A DNA stretch of 17,563 nucleotides from Sedimentibacter sp. (GTDB taxonomy: Bacteria; Bacillota; Clostridia; Tissierellales; Sedimentibacteraceae). The translations under genes were made by a program, and so were the position numbers. Positions 1 through 7,458 of the stretch are shown here, one piece after another. Below the pieces are notes generated by a model that saw nothing but the letters and a program-made list of their open reading frames with translations, had not been told where the DNA came from and did no database searches. The DNA is taken from the NCBI GenBank assembly GCA_029256005.1, contig JAQSYS010000010.1, positions 1-17,563 of the forward strand, read 5' to 3'. Positions within the stretch are counted from its first letter, which is position 1. Each line of letters begins with the position of its first letter.

Positions 1-11
1 AATTTTTTCAT
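1..11 (-). CDS. N-terminus of the next downstream gene (partial, Met-Lys-Lys...)
   Basis: An ATG at 11-9 is followed by two AAA codons before the window ends. It is preceded at 5 nt by the strong ribosome binding site GGAGGAG (17-23), and upstream of that lies a well-formed promoter (60-88). Together these make a real gene start very likely. The product cannot be identified from three codons; a Met-Lys-Lys start is common in exported proteins and in glycosyltransferases alike. It has its own promoter, so it is probably a separate transcription unit from the polysaccharide operon. Confidence 0.55.
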
Positions 12-16
12 GAATA

Positions 17-23
17 CTCCTCC
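17..23 (-). promoter_or_regulatory. Ribosome binding site of the downstream gene
   Basis: GGAGGAG on the minus strand, 5 nt before the ATG at 11-9. It is one of the best Shine-Dalgarno matches in the window. Confidence 0.7.
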
Positions 24-30
24 AATTGTT

Positions 31-59
31 TTCAGTGAACACGTTCTGTGAACGAATTC
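31..59. promoter_or_regulatory. GAAC/GTTC repeat cluster near a predicted transcription start (possible operator)
   Basis: The segment holds two direct copies of GTGAAC (35-40 and 48-53) and overlapping inverted repeats: TTCA-G-TGAA from position 31, GAAC-AC-GTTC at 37-46, and GTTC-TGT-GAAC at 43-53. It lies at and just downstream of the transcription start expected from the promoter at 60-88, a usual place for repressor binding. No known binding-site consensus fits exactly. The symmetry is seen; the operator role is inferred. Confidence 0.3.
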
Positions 60-88
60 ATTATAAAACATAGTTTGATAATTATCAA
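60..88 (-). promoter_or_regulatory. Sigma-A-type promoter for the downstream gene
   Basis: On the minus strand, TTGATA (83-88; five of six bases of the -35 consensus) is followed after exactly 17 bp by a perfect TATAAT -10 box (60-65). Transcription would start near 53, giving a leader of about 40 nt that contains the GGAGGAG site. It lies downstream of the kinase gene and points away from the operon, so it would drive the gene starting at position 11. The -35 hexamer sits inside a 14-bp perfect palindrome (75-88), so a regulator could compete with polymerase there. Confidence 0.65.
75..88. repeat. Perfect 14-bp palindrome over the -35 box
   Basis: TTGATAATTATCAA reads identically on both strands and contains the -35 hexamer of the promoter at 60-88. 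Perfect dyads of this size over a -35 box are typical of dimeric repressor sites, but the composition is AT-rich and chance symmetry is possible. Confidence 0.4.
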
Positions 89-132
89 GCATTATTTTTC
101 CCTTTATTAAAATTTTTATACTTCCATAGAAT

Positions 133-792
133 TTAGTAATAATTATAATAATATTTGTTTTGTTTTGTTACAGGGACCTTGTTGAATATAGCTCCAATTA
201 TATTTGCATTAACCTGTCTCAAACTGTCTATTGATTTTTTTGCAATTTCCGCTTCAGTTTCAGAGTATGCAACAGTTAAAATAACTGCATCTGCATAAGT
301 AGCAACAGTAACGGCATCACTTACTGATGCTATGGGCGGTGTATCAAAAAATATATAATCATAGTGATATGACAGTTTTCTTATGACCTCTTTCAAGGAA
401 TTAGAATTTAAAATTTCAGAAGTTTTTGACGGGAGTTTTCCCGAAGTAAGCACATCCAGTCTTGGAGATACTGTGTTTATATACTCCTCATAATTGTCCT
501 TGTTAAAAAGCAAATCTGTCAGCCCAATCCTGTTAGATAAATTGAAATGTTTGTGTACAGCAGGTTTTCTTAAATCAAGATCTATAAGAAGTATTTTTTT
601 ATTCAAGTCGTTGCTCATAACACTGGCTATATTGCATATTGTTGTTGTTTTTCCTTCATTTTGTAATGAACTTGTCATCATAATGGTTTGAATGTTGCCA
701 TCAATATTTGCAAATTGAATATTTGTTGATATTTTTCTATACGCTTCTGTTACGGGTAAATTCTGGTCGCCTCTTACTGTGCAAGCTTTCAT
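133..792 (-). CDS. cpsD: CpsD/CapB-type bacterial tyrosine kinase (BY-kinase)
   Basis: A 219-residue cytoplasmic P-loop ATPase that should autophosphorylate on tyrosines and, with a CpsC-type membrane adaptor, control polysaccharide chain length and export. Seen: a Walker A region at about residues 40-50 ending in GKTTT, with the usual Pro-Gly of the family replaced by Gln-Asn; the diagnostic Walker A' ILLIDLDLRKP (67-77); Walker B YIFFDTPP (146-153); and a C-terminal tyrosine cluster KYYYNYY, the expected phosphorylation tail. The length is normal for the split Firmicute form. The ATG start has AAGGGGG about 10 nt upstream. It is the last gene of the cluster, about 12.6 kb from its presumed partner at 13407-14090, although the two are usually adjacent. 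No CpsB/YwqE-type phosphatase gene is visible. The family call is firm; the partner assignment is inferred. Confidence 0.92.
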   Translation of the reverse strand: MKACTVRGDQNLPVTEAYRKISTNIQFANIDGNIQTIMMTSSLQNEGKTTTICNIASVMSNDLNKKILLIDLDLRKPAVHKHFNLSNRIGLTDLLFNKDNYEEYINTVSPRLDVLTSGKLPSKTSEILNSNSLKEVIRKLSYHYDYIFFDTPPIASVSDAVTVATYADAVILTVAYSETEAEIAKKSIDSLRQVNANIIGAIFNKVPVTKQNKYYYNYY

Positions 793-891
793 TTGACTCT
801 TTCCCCCTTGATTAGAACTAATTATTAATACTCCTTATTTTTTCAAATATGTTTTGTCAATATAGGTTGACTATGACTAAATGCTATCAGC

Positions 892-2298
892 TCATTTCTT
901 CTTTATAAATTCGTGGTTTAGATTAATCTTATATAGATGTAATCTCTTTGTGTTTTGAACCTTATTTGATGAAACAGAAGATAATTTTCTGCCTATTGAA
1001 TGATATTCTACCCCCGCTCGTTCCATCTCTTCAACCTCATAGATATTCCTTCCGTCATAAACCAAAGGTGTTTTCATAAATTTCTTGTAATCCTCAGGTT
1101 TTATAGCTTTTATTTCGTCCCACTCCGTAAAAATAAAACAAATATTTGCTCCAGACAATGCATCTTCAAAATTTTCAACATAATTTACGCTGCCCTTCAA
1201 AATTTGACCTTCAGGGTATTTTTTCTTAAAATTATCTGCGCCCGCTGGGTCGTACGCGTAAACTTCTGCTCCTTGTTCCAATAATAATTGTACATTATCT
1301 AGTGATGGCGCTTCTCTCAAGTCATCAGTTCCTGGCTTAAATGTAAGGCCAAAAATTGCTGCTTTTAAGCCTTCAAATGTTATAAGACGTTTACAAGCCT
1401 TATTATAAAGTAAAGTCTTTTGATCTTTATTGACTTCTATAGCAGCTTTAATAGTTCTAATATCGTATCCATTTTGCCTTGCCAGATATTCCAACGCTCT
1501 TGTATCCTTAGGGAAACATGAACCGCCATAACCAATACCAGCATTTAAAAACTTGTCGCCAATACGTTCATCAAAGCTCATACCTTTAGCTACGTCCTTA
1601 ATGTCTGCTCCTACCAATTCGCACAGGTTAGCTATGTCATTCATATATGATATTTTTAAAGCAAAAAAATCATTGGACGCATACTTTATCATTTCTGCAG
1701 AGCGCCTGCTTACAGTTATCATAGGGAGATTAAAAGGCTCATATATTTTTTCAAGCATCTCTTCTGCCCATTTGCTTTCAGTTCCAATAATAATTCTTGA
1801 TGCATGCAATGTGTCTTGAATTGCTGACCCTTGAGCTAAAAATTCAGGATTAGAAGCAACTTCCACTTTTACATCATTCACTAAAAAGTCTTTTATAAAT
1901 TGTTCAACTTTATCATTAGTACCAACCGGCACAGTTGACTTAATAACAACGAGACAATCTTTTTCTACACTTTCAGCAATTTGTCTTGCGACTTTTGCTA
2001 TATTAGATAAATCTGCAGAGCCATCTGCTTGTTCCGGAGTTCCTACACCTATAAAAATTGCATCAGCTTCTCTGTATGCTGTTTTGTAATCAGTGGTGTA
2101 ATCAATTCTGCCTTCAGCATAATTTTTGCGCATCAGTTCTTCTAAGTCTGCTTCATAAATTGGACAAATGCTTCGTTTCATTAAATATATTTTTTCTTTA
2201 TCAATATCAACACAAGTGACTTTATGACCAACTTCAGCGAAACAAACTCCTGCTACTAATCCTACATAGCCTGTTCCTGCTACAGTTATCTTGTACAT
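892..2298 (-). CDS. ugd: UDP-glucose 6-dehydrogenase (probable independent start inside the longer ORF)
   Basis: From the internal ATG at 2298 the frame encodes 468 residues of a UDP-glucose/GDP-mannose dehydrogenase, which oxidises UDP-glucose to UDP-glucuronate with two NAD+. Seen: N-terminal NAD-binding GTGYVGL (8-14), the STVPVGT segment (121-127), the SNPEFLAQGSA segment (149-159), and the active-site GYGGSCFPKD with catalytic Cys261, then the C-terminal UDP-binding domain with FGLTFKPGTDDLREAPS. GTGAGG (2308-2313), 9 nt before the ATG, supports initiation here. After the usual end near the SIGRK motif, about 30 unexplained residues follow, rich in Asn, Lys and Ser. Ugd, with the epimerase at the far end of the window, implies uronic acid in the polymer. 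Confidence 0.8.
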   Translation of the reverse strand: MYKITVAGTGYVGLVAGVCFAEVGHKVTCVDIDKEKIYLMKRSICPIYEADLEELMRKNYAEGRIDYTTDYKTAYREADAIFIGVGTPEQADGSADLSNIAKVARQIAESVEKDCLVVIKSTVPVGTNDKVEQFIKDFLVNDVKVEVASNPEFLAQGSAIQDTLHASRIIIGTESKWAEEMLEKIYEPFNLPMITVSRRSAEMIKYASNDFFALKISYMNDIANLCELVGADIKDVAKGMSFDERIGDKFLNAGIGYGGSCFPKDTRALEYLARQNGYDIRTIKAAIEVNKDQKTLLYNKACKRLITFEGLKAAIFGLTFKPGTDDLREAPSLDNVQLLLEQGAEVYAYDPAGADNFKKKYPEGQILKGSVNYVENFEDALSGANICFIFTEWDEIKAIKPEDYKKFMKTPLVYDGRNIYEVEEMERAGVEYHSIGRKLSSVSSNKVQNTKRLHLYKINLNHEFIKKK

Positions 2299-3837
2299 AT
2301 TTATATACCTCACTTTTTTAGTTGCCAACTGATTATTTCTCACAACATTTTTCTTTTTAAGAGCTTTACATTTAAACTTAACTGGAATTATATTGTCTAA
2401 CAAACTAAATACTTCTTTTTTTATTTTAGGAAATAAAAACAATATTCCAAAATAAAAAATTGCACATAAAACTATTGATATGAAACTCCATGATACACTG
2501 TCATTAATTTGCTTCAATAGAAGGCAAAAAATCCCCATAATTAATGATGAAAGAGCTGTAGGCAGTATGTTTTTCAACGTTTTTAATACAGGGAAACACA
2601 ATACGAATTTCATTAATACCAAATGAACTAAAACGAATTGAATCTGTATCAACGATCTTGTATATACTAACTCCCAAAATCCAAATTTAGAGCTGATTAT
2701 ACAAGCAGGTGCTAAAAAAATTATATGCAATATTTGAGCAAAAAATGATAACTTAGGTATGCCCTTTGCTCGATAAACTTCACTGCTAAAATCACCTAAG
2801 ATTATTTTTATAGAACGCGTAAATGCCCATATTCCTATTAAATCACTTGCCTCCTTCCATTGATTGCCTAAAAGCATTTGAGTAGCTAAATCACTATATA
2901 AATAAATTCCAACACCTATAGGAAAAATGAAAATAGAAGAGAGTCTTTGAAATTTATAAAATAAATTTTTAAACTGTTCATCATCACCTTGCAGCCGAGA
3001 TAATGTTGAAAACAAAACCGGTACTACAGAAGCCGTAATTATTGAAATAATAGCATTAACCATTGAAATCGAAGTTTTGTAAAGCCCTATATAATATTGA
3101 TTAAAAACATTTCCAATGATAAAAATATCAACCCATATTGTAATCCAGATAGAAACAGCTTCAATCAAAGACCAAATACTAAATGAAATCATCTCTTTTA
3201 ATAATTTTGTACTATAATATAATTTAGGCTTCCATTTGGATTTCATAGTTAAAATAATTGCATTTAAAAGCTGAATAGTAAAATCACCTATTATTATTGC
3301 CCAATAACTTAATCCTAAAAGTGCAAGCGGCACCGTCACAACTAGCGGAATTGAAGCAGAAATAATCCTAACAATAAAAATAGTTTTAAAATCAAAGTCC
3401 CGCCTATTAAGTGATAATTGAATACTTGAGAAAGAAGCTAATGGCAATTGCAAGCTTGCTATGACAATAAGATTTTCCAACTTAGAGTTTCCAAATAAAT
3501 TTGCAAATTGTTTACGAAACAATACTATGATACTCCATAAAAAAATTGAAATGAAGAGGTTTGTCCAGAAAGCTACATTGGCATTTTTAAATTTATCATC
3601 TTCATTCTTAAATTCATGCTGTACCAAAAATATTTGAAATCCTGCATTAGAAAAAATATCAGCAAAACTTATGATCATAGTTACAGTAGCTACTACACCA
3701 AAAGCTTCCGGTGAAATAATCCTGGCTAAAATCATATTTGTAACAGGGCTAACCATTTTAGCAACTATTTCTGTAATTGAAGACCATATAGTAGCATTAA
3801 TGACTTTATTTTGAAGGTTTTCTTTTATCACCTGCAA
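892..3837 (-). CDS. Continuous ORF: Wzx-type polysaccharide flippase joined to UDP-glucose 6-dehydrogenase
   Basis: An uninterrupted 981-codon frame holding two proteins normally encoded separately. Residues 1 to about 500 form a MOP/PST-family flippase (Wzx), with roughly a dozen hydrophobic helices and the typical start with an amphipathic stretch then LARIISPEAFGVVATV. It would move undecaprenyl-linked repeat units across the membrane. A Lys-rich linker (about 490-513) leads straight into a complete UDP-glucose 6-dehydrogenase beginning at Met514. The start is non-ATG: TTG at 3837 behind AAAGGAG, or GTG two codons on. The flippase part alone has normal length, and both other frames reach a stop within about a dozen codons past two A5 runs (2348-2352 and 2354-2358), so a one-base indel that removed the flippase stop is a real alternative to a true fusion. 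Ugd has its own Shine-Dalgarno, so it may also be made separately. The identity of both parts is firm; a single polypeptide is uncertain. Confidence 0.75.
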   Translation of the reverse strand: MQVIKENLQNKVINATIWSSITEIVAKMVSPVTNMILARIISPEAFGVVATVTMIISFADIFSNAGFQIFLVQHEFKNEDDKFKNANVAFWTNLFISIFLWSIIVLFRKQFANLFGNSKLENLIVIASLQLPLASFSSIQLSLNRRDFDFKTIFIVRIISASIPLVVTVPLALLGLSYWAIIIGDFTIQLLNAIILTMKSKWKPKLYYSTKLLKEMISFSIWSLIEAVSIWITIWVDIFIIGNVFNQYYIGLYKTSISMVNAIISIITASVVPVLFSTLSRLQGDDEQFKNLFYKFQRLSSIFIFPIGVGIYLYSDLATQMLLGNQWKEASDLIGIWAFTRSIKIILGDFSSEVYRAKGIPKLSFFAQILHIIFLAPACIISSKFGFWELVYTRSLIQIQFVLVHLVLMKFVLCFPVLKTLKNILPTALSSLIMGIFCLLLKQINDSVSWSFISIVLCAIFYFGILFLFPKIKKEVFSLLDNIIPVKFKCKALKKKNVVRNNQLATKKVRYINMYKITVAGTGYVGLVAGVCFAEVGHKVTCVDIDKEKIYLMKRSICPIYEADLEELMRKNYAEGRIDYTTDYKTAYREADAIFIGVGTPEQADGSADLSNIAKVARQIAESVEKDCLVVIKSTVPVGTNDKVEQFIKDFLVNDVKVEVASNPEFLAQGSAIQDTLHASRIIIGTESKWAEEMLEKIYEPFNLPMITVSRRSAEMIKYASNDFFALKISYMNDIANLCELVGADIKDVAKGMSFDERIGDKFLNAGIGYGGSCFPKDTRALEYLARQNGYDIRTIKAAIEVNKDQKTLLYNKACKRLITFEGLKAAIFGLTFKPGTDDLREAPSLDNVQLLLEQGAEVYAYDPAGADNFKKKYPEGQILKGSVNYVENFEDALSGANICFIFTEWDEIKAIKPEDYKKFMKTPLVYDGRNIYEVEEMERAGVEYHSIGRKLSSVSSNKVQNTKRLHLYKINLNHEFIKKK
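2308..2313 (-). promoter_or_regulatory. Internal ribosome binding site for ugd
   Basis: GTGAGG lies 9 nt upstream of the ATG at 2298, the position where other UDP-glucose dehydrogenases begin. The site sits inside the open flippase frame. It argues that the two halves were originally, and perhaps still are, translated separately. Confidence 0.55.
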
Positions 3838-3847
3838 TATTCTCCTT

Positions 3848-4924
3848 TTAAATTGGAATTATCTTATTAATAAAGTCAAGCCACATGTTTGCTATAATCA
3901 CTGCAGACAACTTCTCGCGAATATTGACAGCATTGACTGACAACTTTTTTGCAAATGCATCATCTTCAACTATTCTAATCATAGCTTCTGCCATTGCATC
4001 TGCATCACCGACATTAACCAAGACACCATTGATTTCGTTCTTAATAAACATTCTAGTCCCTCCTATAGGACAATCAGTTGCTATAACAGGTAATCCCAAT
4101 GCTAAAGCTTCTAACATTGAATTCGAAATACCTTCATAATCAGATGAAATGGCAAAAATTTTTGACTTTAATATTTCATAATGTATATTATTAGAAAATC
4201 CTTTCAAAAATACTTTTGTGTTTAACCCTTTTTTCAAAATATAGTTTTCAAGTTCATTCCGCAAAGGACCTTCTCCATAAATCATCAACTTATACCCTTC
4301 ATGTTTTTTTTGCAGCATATCAAATGCATCAATCATCATAATTAAATTTTTTTGATAGTCTAATCTACACGCCGTTACAATTTTGTTCTTGCGTACTCCT
4401 TGATATGGATTTGGCAGATTATCTTTTATCGGATTTGGAATAATTGCATTTTTCTTTTTATCCAAATATTCAAAATATTTTTTTGCATCAGGTGTTTGAT
4501 ATACTAATCCATCTGCAAACCAATAAACTATGTTTCTAAGTTTTCTAATCATATTACTCTTTGGGTCTTGATTGGGATCATTTCTCTCAGAAACAATTAC
4601 TTTTGTCTTTGTAAATAAAGCTGCTATTAAAGAATAAATATTGACATCTGCTAAAAAGGATATTACTATATCCGGCTTTTTTGTTTTATAATAGTTGCGT
4701 AAGAAAATACAACGCTCTAACGGCCTAAATACACGCATACGTGATTTACACTTGAAAGAAATATGTACAACACTAGGGTTTAATTCATAATCAGTTTTTT
4801 CTCCATAAATTGTGATAACATAAATTTGATAACCTTTAGCGGCAAAAATATTTGATAGAACTGAAATGACTCTTTCTGCTCCACCATTTCCCATAATTCC
4901 TACTACAAAAGTAATTTTCTTCAT
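3848..4924 (-). CDS. GT4-family glycosyltransferase (GT-B fold)
   Basis: A 358-residue retaining-type glycosyltransferase of the CAZy GT4 group, cytoplasmic or membrane-associated, adding one sugar to the lipid-linked repeat unit. Seen: an N-terminal Rossmann start ITFVVGIMGNGGAERV (4-19), with the GGAERV turn typical of this subgroup; the domain junction around IPNPI; TACRLDYQKN at the start of the C-terminal donor domain; and the donor-site signature YEGISNSMLEALALGLPVIATDCPIGGTR (from about residue 264), with the E-x7-E pattern. Enzymes with GGAERV and DCPIGGTR include PglH/PglJ-like GalNAc transferases, but donor and linkage cannot be fixed from sequence. The ATG has AAGGTG 7 nt upstream. 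It lies 10 nt upstream of the flippase start and in the same operon. Confidence 0.9.
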   Translation of the reverse strand: MKKITFVVGIMGNGGAERVISVLSNIFAAKGYQIYVITIYGEKTDYELNPSVVHISFKCKSRMRVFRPLERCIFLRNYYKTKKPDIVISFLADVNIYSLIAALFTKTKVIVSERNDPNQDPKSNMIRKLRNIVYWFADGLVYQTPDAKKYFEYLDKKKNAIIPNPIKDNLPNPYQGVRKNKIVTACRLDYQKNLIMMIDAFDMLQKKHEGYKLMIYGEGPLRNELENYILKKGLNTKVFLKGFSNNIHYEILKSKIFAISSDYEGISNSMLEALALGLPVIATDCPIGGTRMFIKNEINGVLVNVGDADAMAEAMIRIVEDDAFAKKLSVNAVNIREKLSAVIIANMWLDFINKIIPI

Positions 4925-4965
4925 TCTTATTCACCTTGTATTAACAGCGTACTAAATAATTATTA

Positions 4966-6165
4966 CTATTTATCCTTTAAATCATTGCTATCAATTATAT
5001 TTATTAATTGCTGCTTCGCTGTATTATTTGTATAAGGATTTTCCAAAATATATTTTTTCATCTCTTGAATTTTTTTTCCGTTTTTTAATATCTCACATAT
5101 TTTAGAATAAATATCATTTTCATCGAAATCAACAATAATACCATTCCTACCACTGATTATTTGTTCGGAAGCAGCTGCAAAATTCGTTGTTATCACAGGC
5201 GTGCCCAGGATTAGAGCTTCACCAATTACCATTGGATAACCTTCATATTTCGAAACTAATACAAATAATGAACTCTCTTTAATATAAGGATACGGATTAA
5301 TTCTATTTCCAATAAACTGAAGATACTTATTAATGTTTAATTCATCAACTCTATTTTTAAGATAACCCAAATCAGGCCCGTCTCCAACAACAGTCCATAG
5401 AAAATTTGTAATATCTGATTTTAATAATTTGTTCACAACTTCCGGAATTATATTTAAACGCTTTTGTTTATTATCAATTCTAGATACTGTAACTAAAGAA
5501 ATATTGTCAGATAATTGATGGTCAATTTTTTCAACAGCCATACTTTTAATCTTTTCTAGAGGAAAAAAGTTATATACAGTTATGACCTTCTCAGAATATT
5601 CAGGCAAAAATTTTTTAAAATTTTTTGAACAAGAATCCGAAACACACACTATAAGGTCGAAATTTTTGTATTTATTTCTGCAATCATCTTTATCAAAATT
5701 TGCATCTAATGGATCATTGTGAATCCATGCAATTTTTTTCTTAGCATCAACAAACTCATCAACAAACTGATTTGTACCTTGATTAAAATAATTATATGGA
5801 ACATCATTAAAATATGATATTGCTATATCATATTTACCTAATTGTTTTTCTTTTGCAAACAACAAATGATAAAATTTAGCAGACCCCATTAATCTAACTT
5901 TTAATATTAGAATCATTCTCAATAATATATCTATGAATTTATAACTGTTTATAACAATAGAAAATGGCGTAGCTACTAATCTCAATGAACGTTTACCATT
6001 AATTATATTTACATTTGGTGGAACATCCTCAATAAGAGGACCTTCACCAAAAACAAATAAATCTATATCATAATGTGTATCCATGCACATAAAATCCAAC
6101 ATATTTATCAGTGCACGTTGAATTCCTCCCATTTGAAAATTTTGCGAAACTATTAGCAACTTCAT
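4966..6165 (-). CDS. GT4-family glycosyltransferase
   Basis: A glycosyltransferase of 399 residues from the ATG at 6165. A TTG six codons upstream (6183) also opens the frame, but AAGGTG sits about 6 nt before the ATG, and the β1 strand MKLLIVSQNFQMGGIQRAL begins there as in relatives. Seen: the GGIQRAL acceptor-side turn, a C-terminal domain starting SLVTVSRIDNKQKR, the VVGDGPD loop, and the donor-binding signature KYEGYPMVIGEALILGTPVITT with the E-x7-E spacing. It should transfer one sugar in assembly of the repeat unit; specificity is unknown. The N-terminal half is strongly Asn/Ile/Lys-rich, in keeping with the AT-rich central part of the cluster. It sits between the Wzy gene and another GT4. 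Confidence 0.9.
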   Translation of the reverse strand: MKLLIVSQNFQMGGIQRALINMLDFMCMDTHYDIDLFVFGEGPLIEDVPPNVNIINGKRSLRLVATPFSIVINSYKFIDILLRMILILKVRLMGSAKFYHLLFAKEKQLGKYDIAISYFNDVPYNYFNQGTNQFVDEFVDAKKKIAWIHNDPLDANFDKDDCRNKYKNFDLIVCVSDSCSKNFKKFLPEYSEKVITVYNFFPLEKIKSMAVEKIDHQLSDNISLVTVSRIDNKQKRLNIIPEVVNKLLKSDITNFLWTVVGDGPDLGYLKNRVDELNINKYLQFIGNRINPYPYIKESSLFVLVSKYEGYPMVIGEALILGTPVITTNFAAASEQIISGRNGIIVDFDENDIYSKICEILKNGKKIQEMKKYILENPYTNNTAKQQLINIIDSNDLKDK

Positions 6166-6221
6166 ACTTTCACCTTCTATCAATATTTTTATTTACAAGA
6201 AGTACCTTTAAGATGACCTAA

Positions 6222-7445
6222 TCATATGCCAAATACAATACCTCCTGCTGAAATTATTAAAGTAAATAGAGTTGAAAATATTAAGAATACTTTAGTTGTC
6301 TTGATTTTTGTTATTGTTAGAATAATAGCTGATGTCAAAATATAAATAACTCCTCTAAATCTAAGTTCCAAGCTTCCTCCATACTGCATCGAGTATATAG
6401 CAATAAATATTATGAAAACAATTATGAGCATCATTGACAGCTTACTCCATTGCTTTTCCTGAGTTAAATAGAAAGCTGCATACATTCCTAAAATTATCCA
6501 CCAAAAGAAAGCACCAATTGCTGAAAATATATTTCCGCTTTCTGTATAAAATAAAAAGTATTTACTTCCGAGAACAGACCTGATTGGGCCTGGCCCTGTC
6601 AATATTTTCAGAGGTGCCAGTATCAAAGAGTTGATACCCATGCCAGATGCACTCTCAAAAACTATTGGAACCCACATATATAATATTTGCATGTATCCAA
6701 TCTTATTCATCATATAAATAATAGTAAATAGTATAAATATTACAGAGAAAATCCGAAAAAGAAAAATTAGCGGCATTTTTTTCATGATTTTTTTAGAATT
6801 ATTAAAATACATGTAAAAAAATAAACTAATAGGTATTAAAAACCCCCAGTGTCTAATGCTTGAAACAAGCAGAGTAAGAATTAAAATCAGTACATAAATT
6901 GCAAATTTCAGTAAGTTGTTTTTTTTACTCTCTATGGAGAAATAACAAAGAATTATTAAACTAACATAAAACAGGAATAATGAGTCTTTTAGGTTTCTCA
7001 TCATAGCATATATTATCAATGGATTTGTCATTGTTATTAATATAAAGCTGCTTGTATTTTTCGGCTCTACACCCGATTTTTGCATCATATATGCAATTAT
7101 CAGAACAGTAATATTTATTAACATTGTGTTAGATATATTTATAAATCCTGCCCAAATAAAAGGCGAGGTAATTTCTATTAAGTAACTATAATAAACATAA
7201 CCCATATTATACGTTTCAGCAGAATAACCGTTTAAAAGCGAAAGTGTTGTATTCCAATATGTTTCAGCATCGCTATAATATACTTCCCTTCCTAATGAAT
7301 GAAGTTCTATTCTATAAATGATAAATATAAAAATTTGAATTGCAAATGCACAAAAAACATACAAGTAGATTTTTTGAACATCATTCCTTTTTAAGCAATT
7401 GACTATTGTTACAATTGTTATGATTTCTGCAATTATAATAAGCAT
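6222..7445 (-). CDS. wzy: Wzy-like polysaccharide polymerase (polytopic membrane protein)
   Basis: A 407-residue protein made almost wholly of hydrophobic helices, about ten or eleven by eye, with a hydrophilic periplasm-type loop after the second helix (about residues 47-75) holding YYSDAETYW and NMGYVYY. A D...Y...N-x-GY loop of this sort, a later conserved-looking SSIRHWGF, and an LRFRG motif near the C-terminus resemble O-antigen/EPS polymerases of the Wzy and EpsG type, which are very divergent in sequence. It would polymerise flipped repeat units on the outer face of the membrane. Support comes mainly from topology plus context: it is the only such protein in a cluster that has Wzx, GTs and a chain-length regulator. 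The ATG has AAGGGA 9 nt upstream, and the preceding GT ends 13 nt before it. Another polytopic EPS protein is possible. Confidence 0.75.
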   Translation of the reverse strand: MLIIIAEIITIVTIVNCLKRNDVQKIYLYVFCAFAIQIFIFIIYRIELHSLGREVYYSDAETYWNTTLSLLNGYSAETYNMGYVYYSYLIEITSPFIWAGFINISNTMLINITVLIIAYMMQKSGVEPKNTSSFILITMTNPLIIYAMMRNLKDSLFLFYVSLIILCYFSIESKKNNLLKFAIYVLILILTLLVSSIRHWGFLIPISLFFYMYFNNSKKIMKKMPLIFLFRIFSVIFILFTIIYMMNKIGYMQILYMWVPIVFESASGMGINSLILAPLKILTGPGPIRSVLGSKYFLFYTESGNIFSAIGAFFWWIILGMYAAFYLTQEKQWSKLSMMLIIVFIIFIAIYSMQYGGSLELRFRGVIYILTSAIILTITKIKTTKVFLIFSTLFTLIISAGGIVFGI

Positions 7446-7458
7446 TTTTTATCATCCC

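Noticed and set aside
37..46. LexA/SOS-box-like GAAC...GTTC
   Set aside because: The Gram-positive LexA site needs four bases between GAAC and GTTC; here there are two, and the neighbouring dyad has the opposite arm order.
89..132. Terminator at the end of the kinase gene
   Set aside because: The sequence after the stop is AT-rich with T- and A-runs but has no stable inverted repeat before them, so no terminator is called.
855..860. TTGACA as the -35 box of a separate promoter for the kinase gene
   Set aside because: The hexamer is perfect, but at 17-18 bp there is only TAAGGA or similar, not an acceptable -10 box. A weak promoter cannot be excluded.
793..891. Intrinsic terminator between ugd and the kinase gene
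   Set aside because: No GC-rich hairpin followed by a T-run on the coding strand was found; the gap looks like ordinary AT-rich spacer.
2343..2361. Programmed ribosomal frameshift at the A-runs between the flippase and Ugd
   Set aside because: The heptamers in frame are T-AAA-AAG and G-AAA-AAT, not the standard X-XXY-YYZ form, and no clear downstream stem was seen. A simple indel, stop loss or fusion explains the data better.
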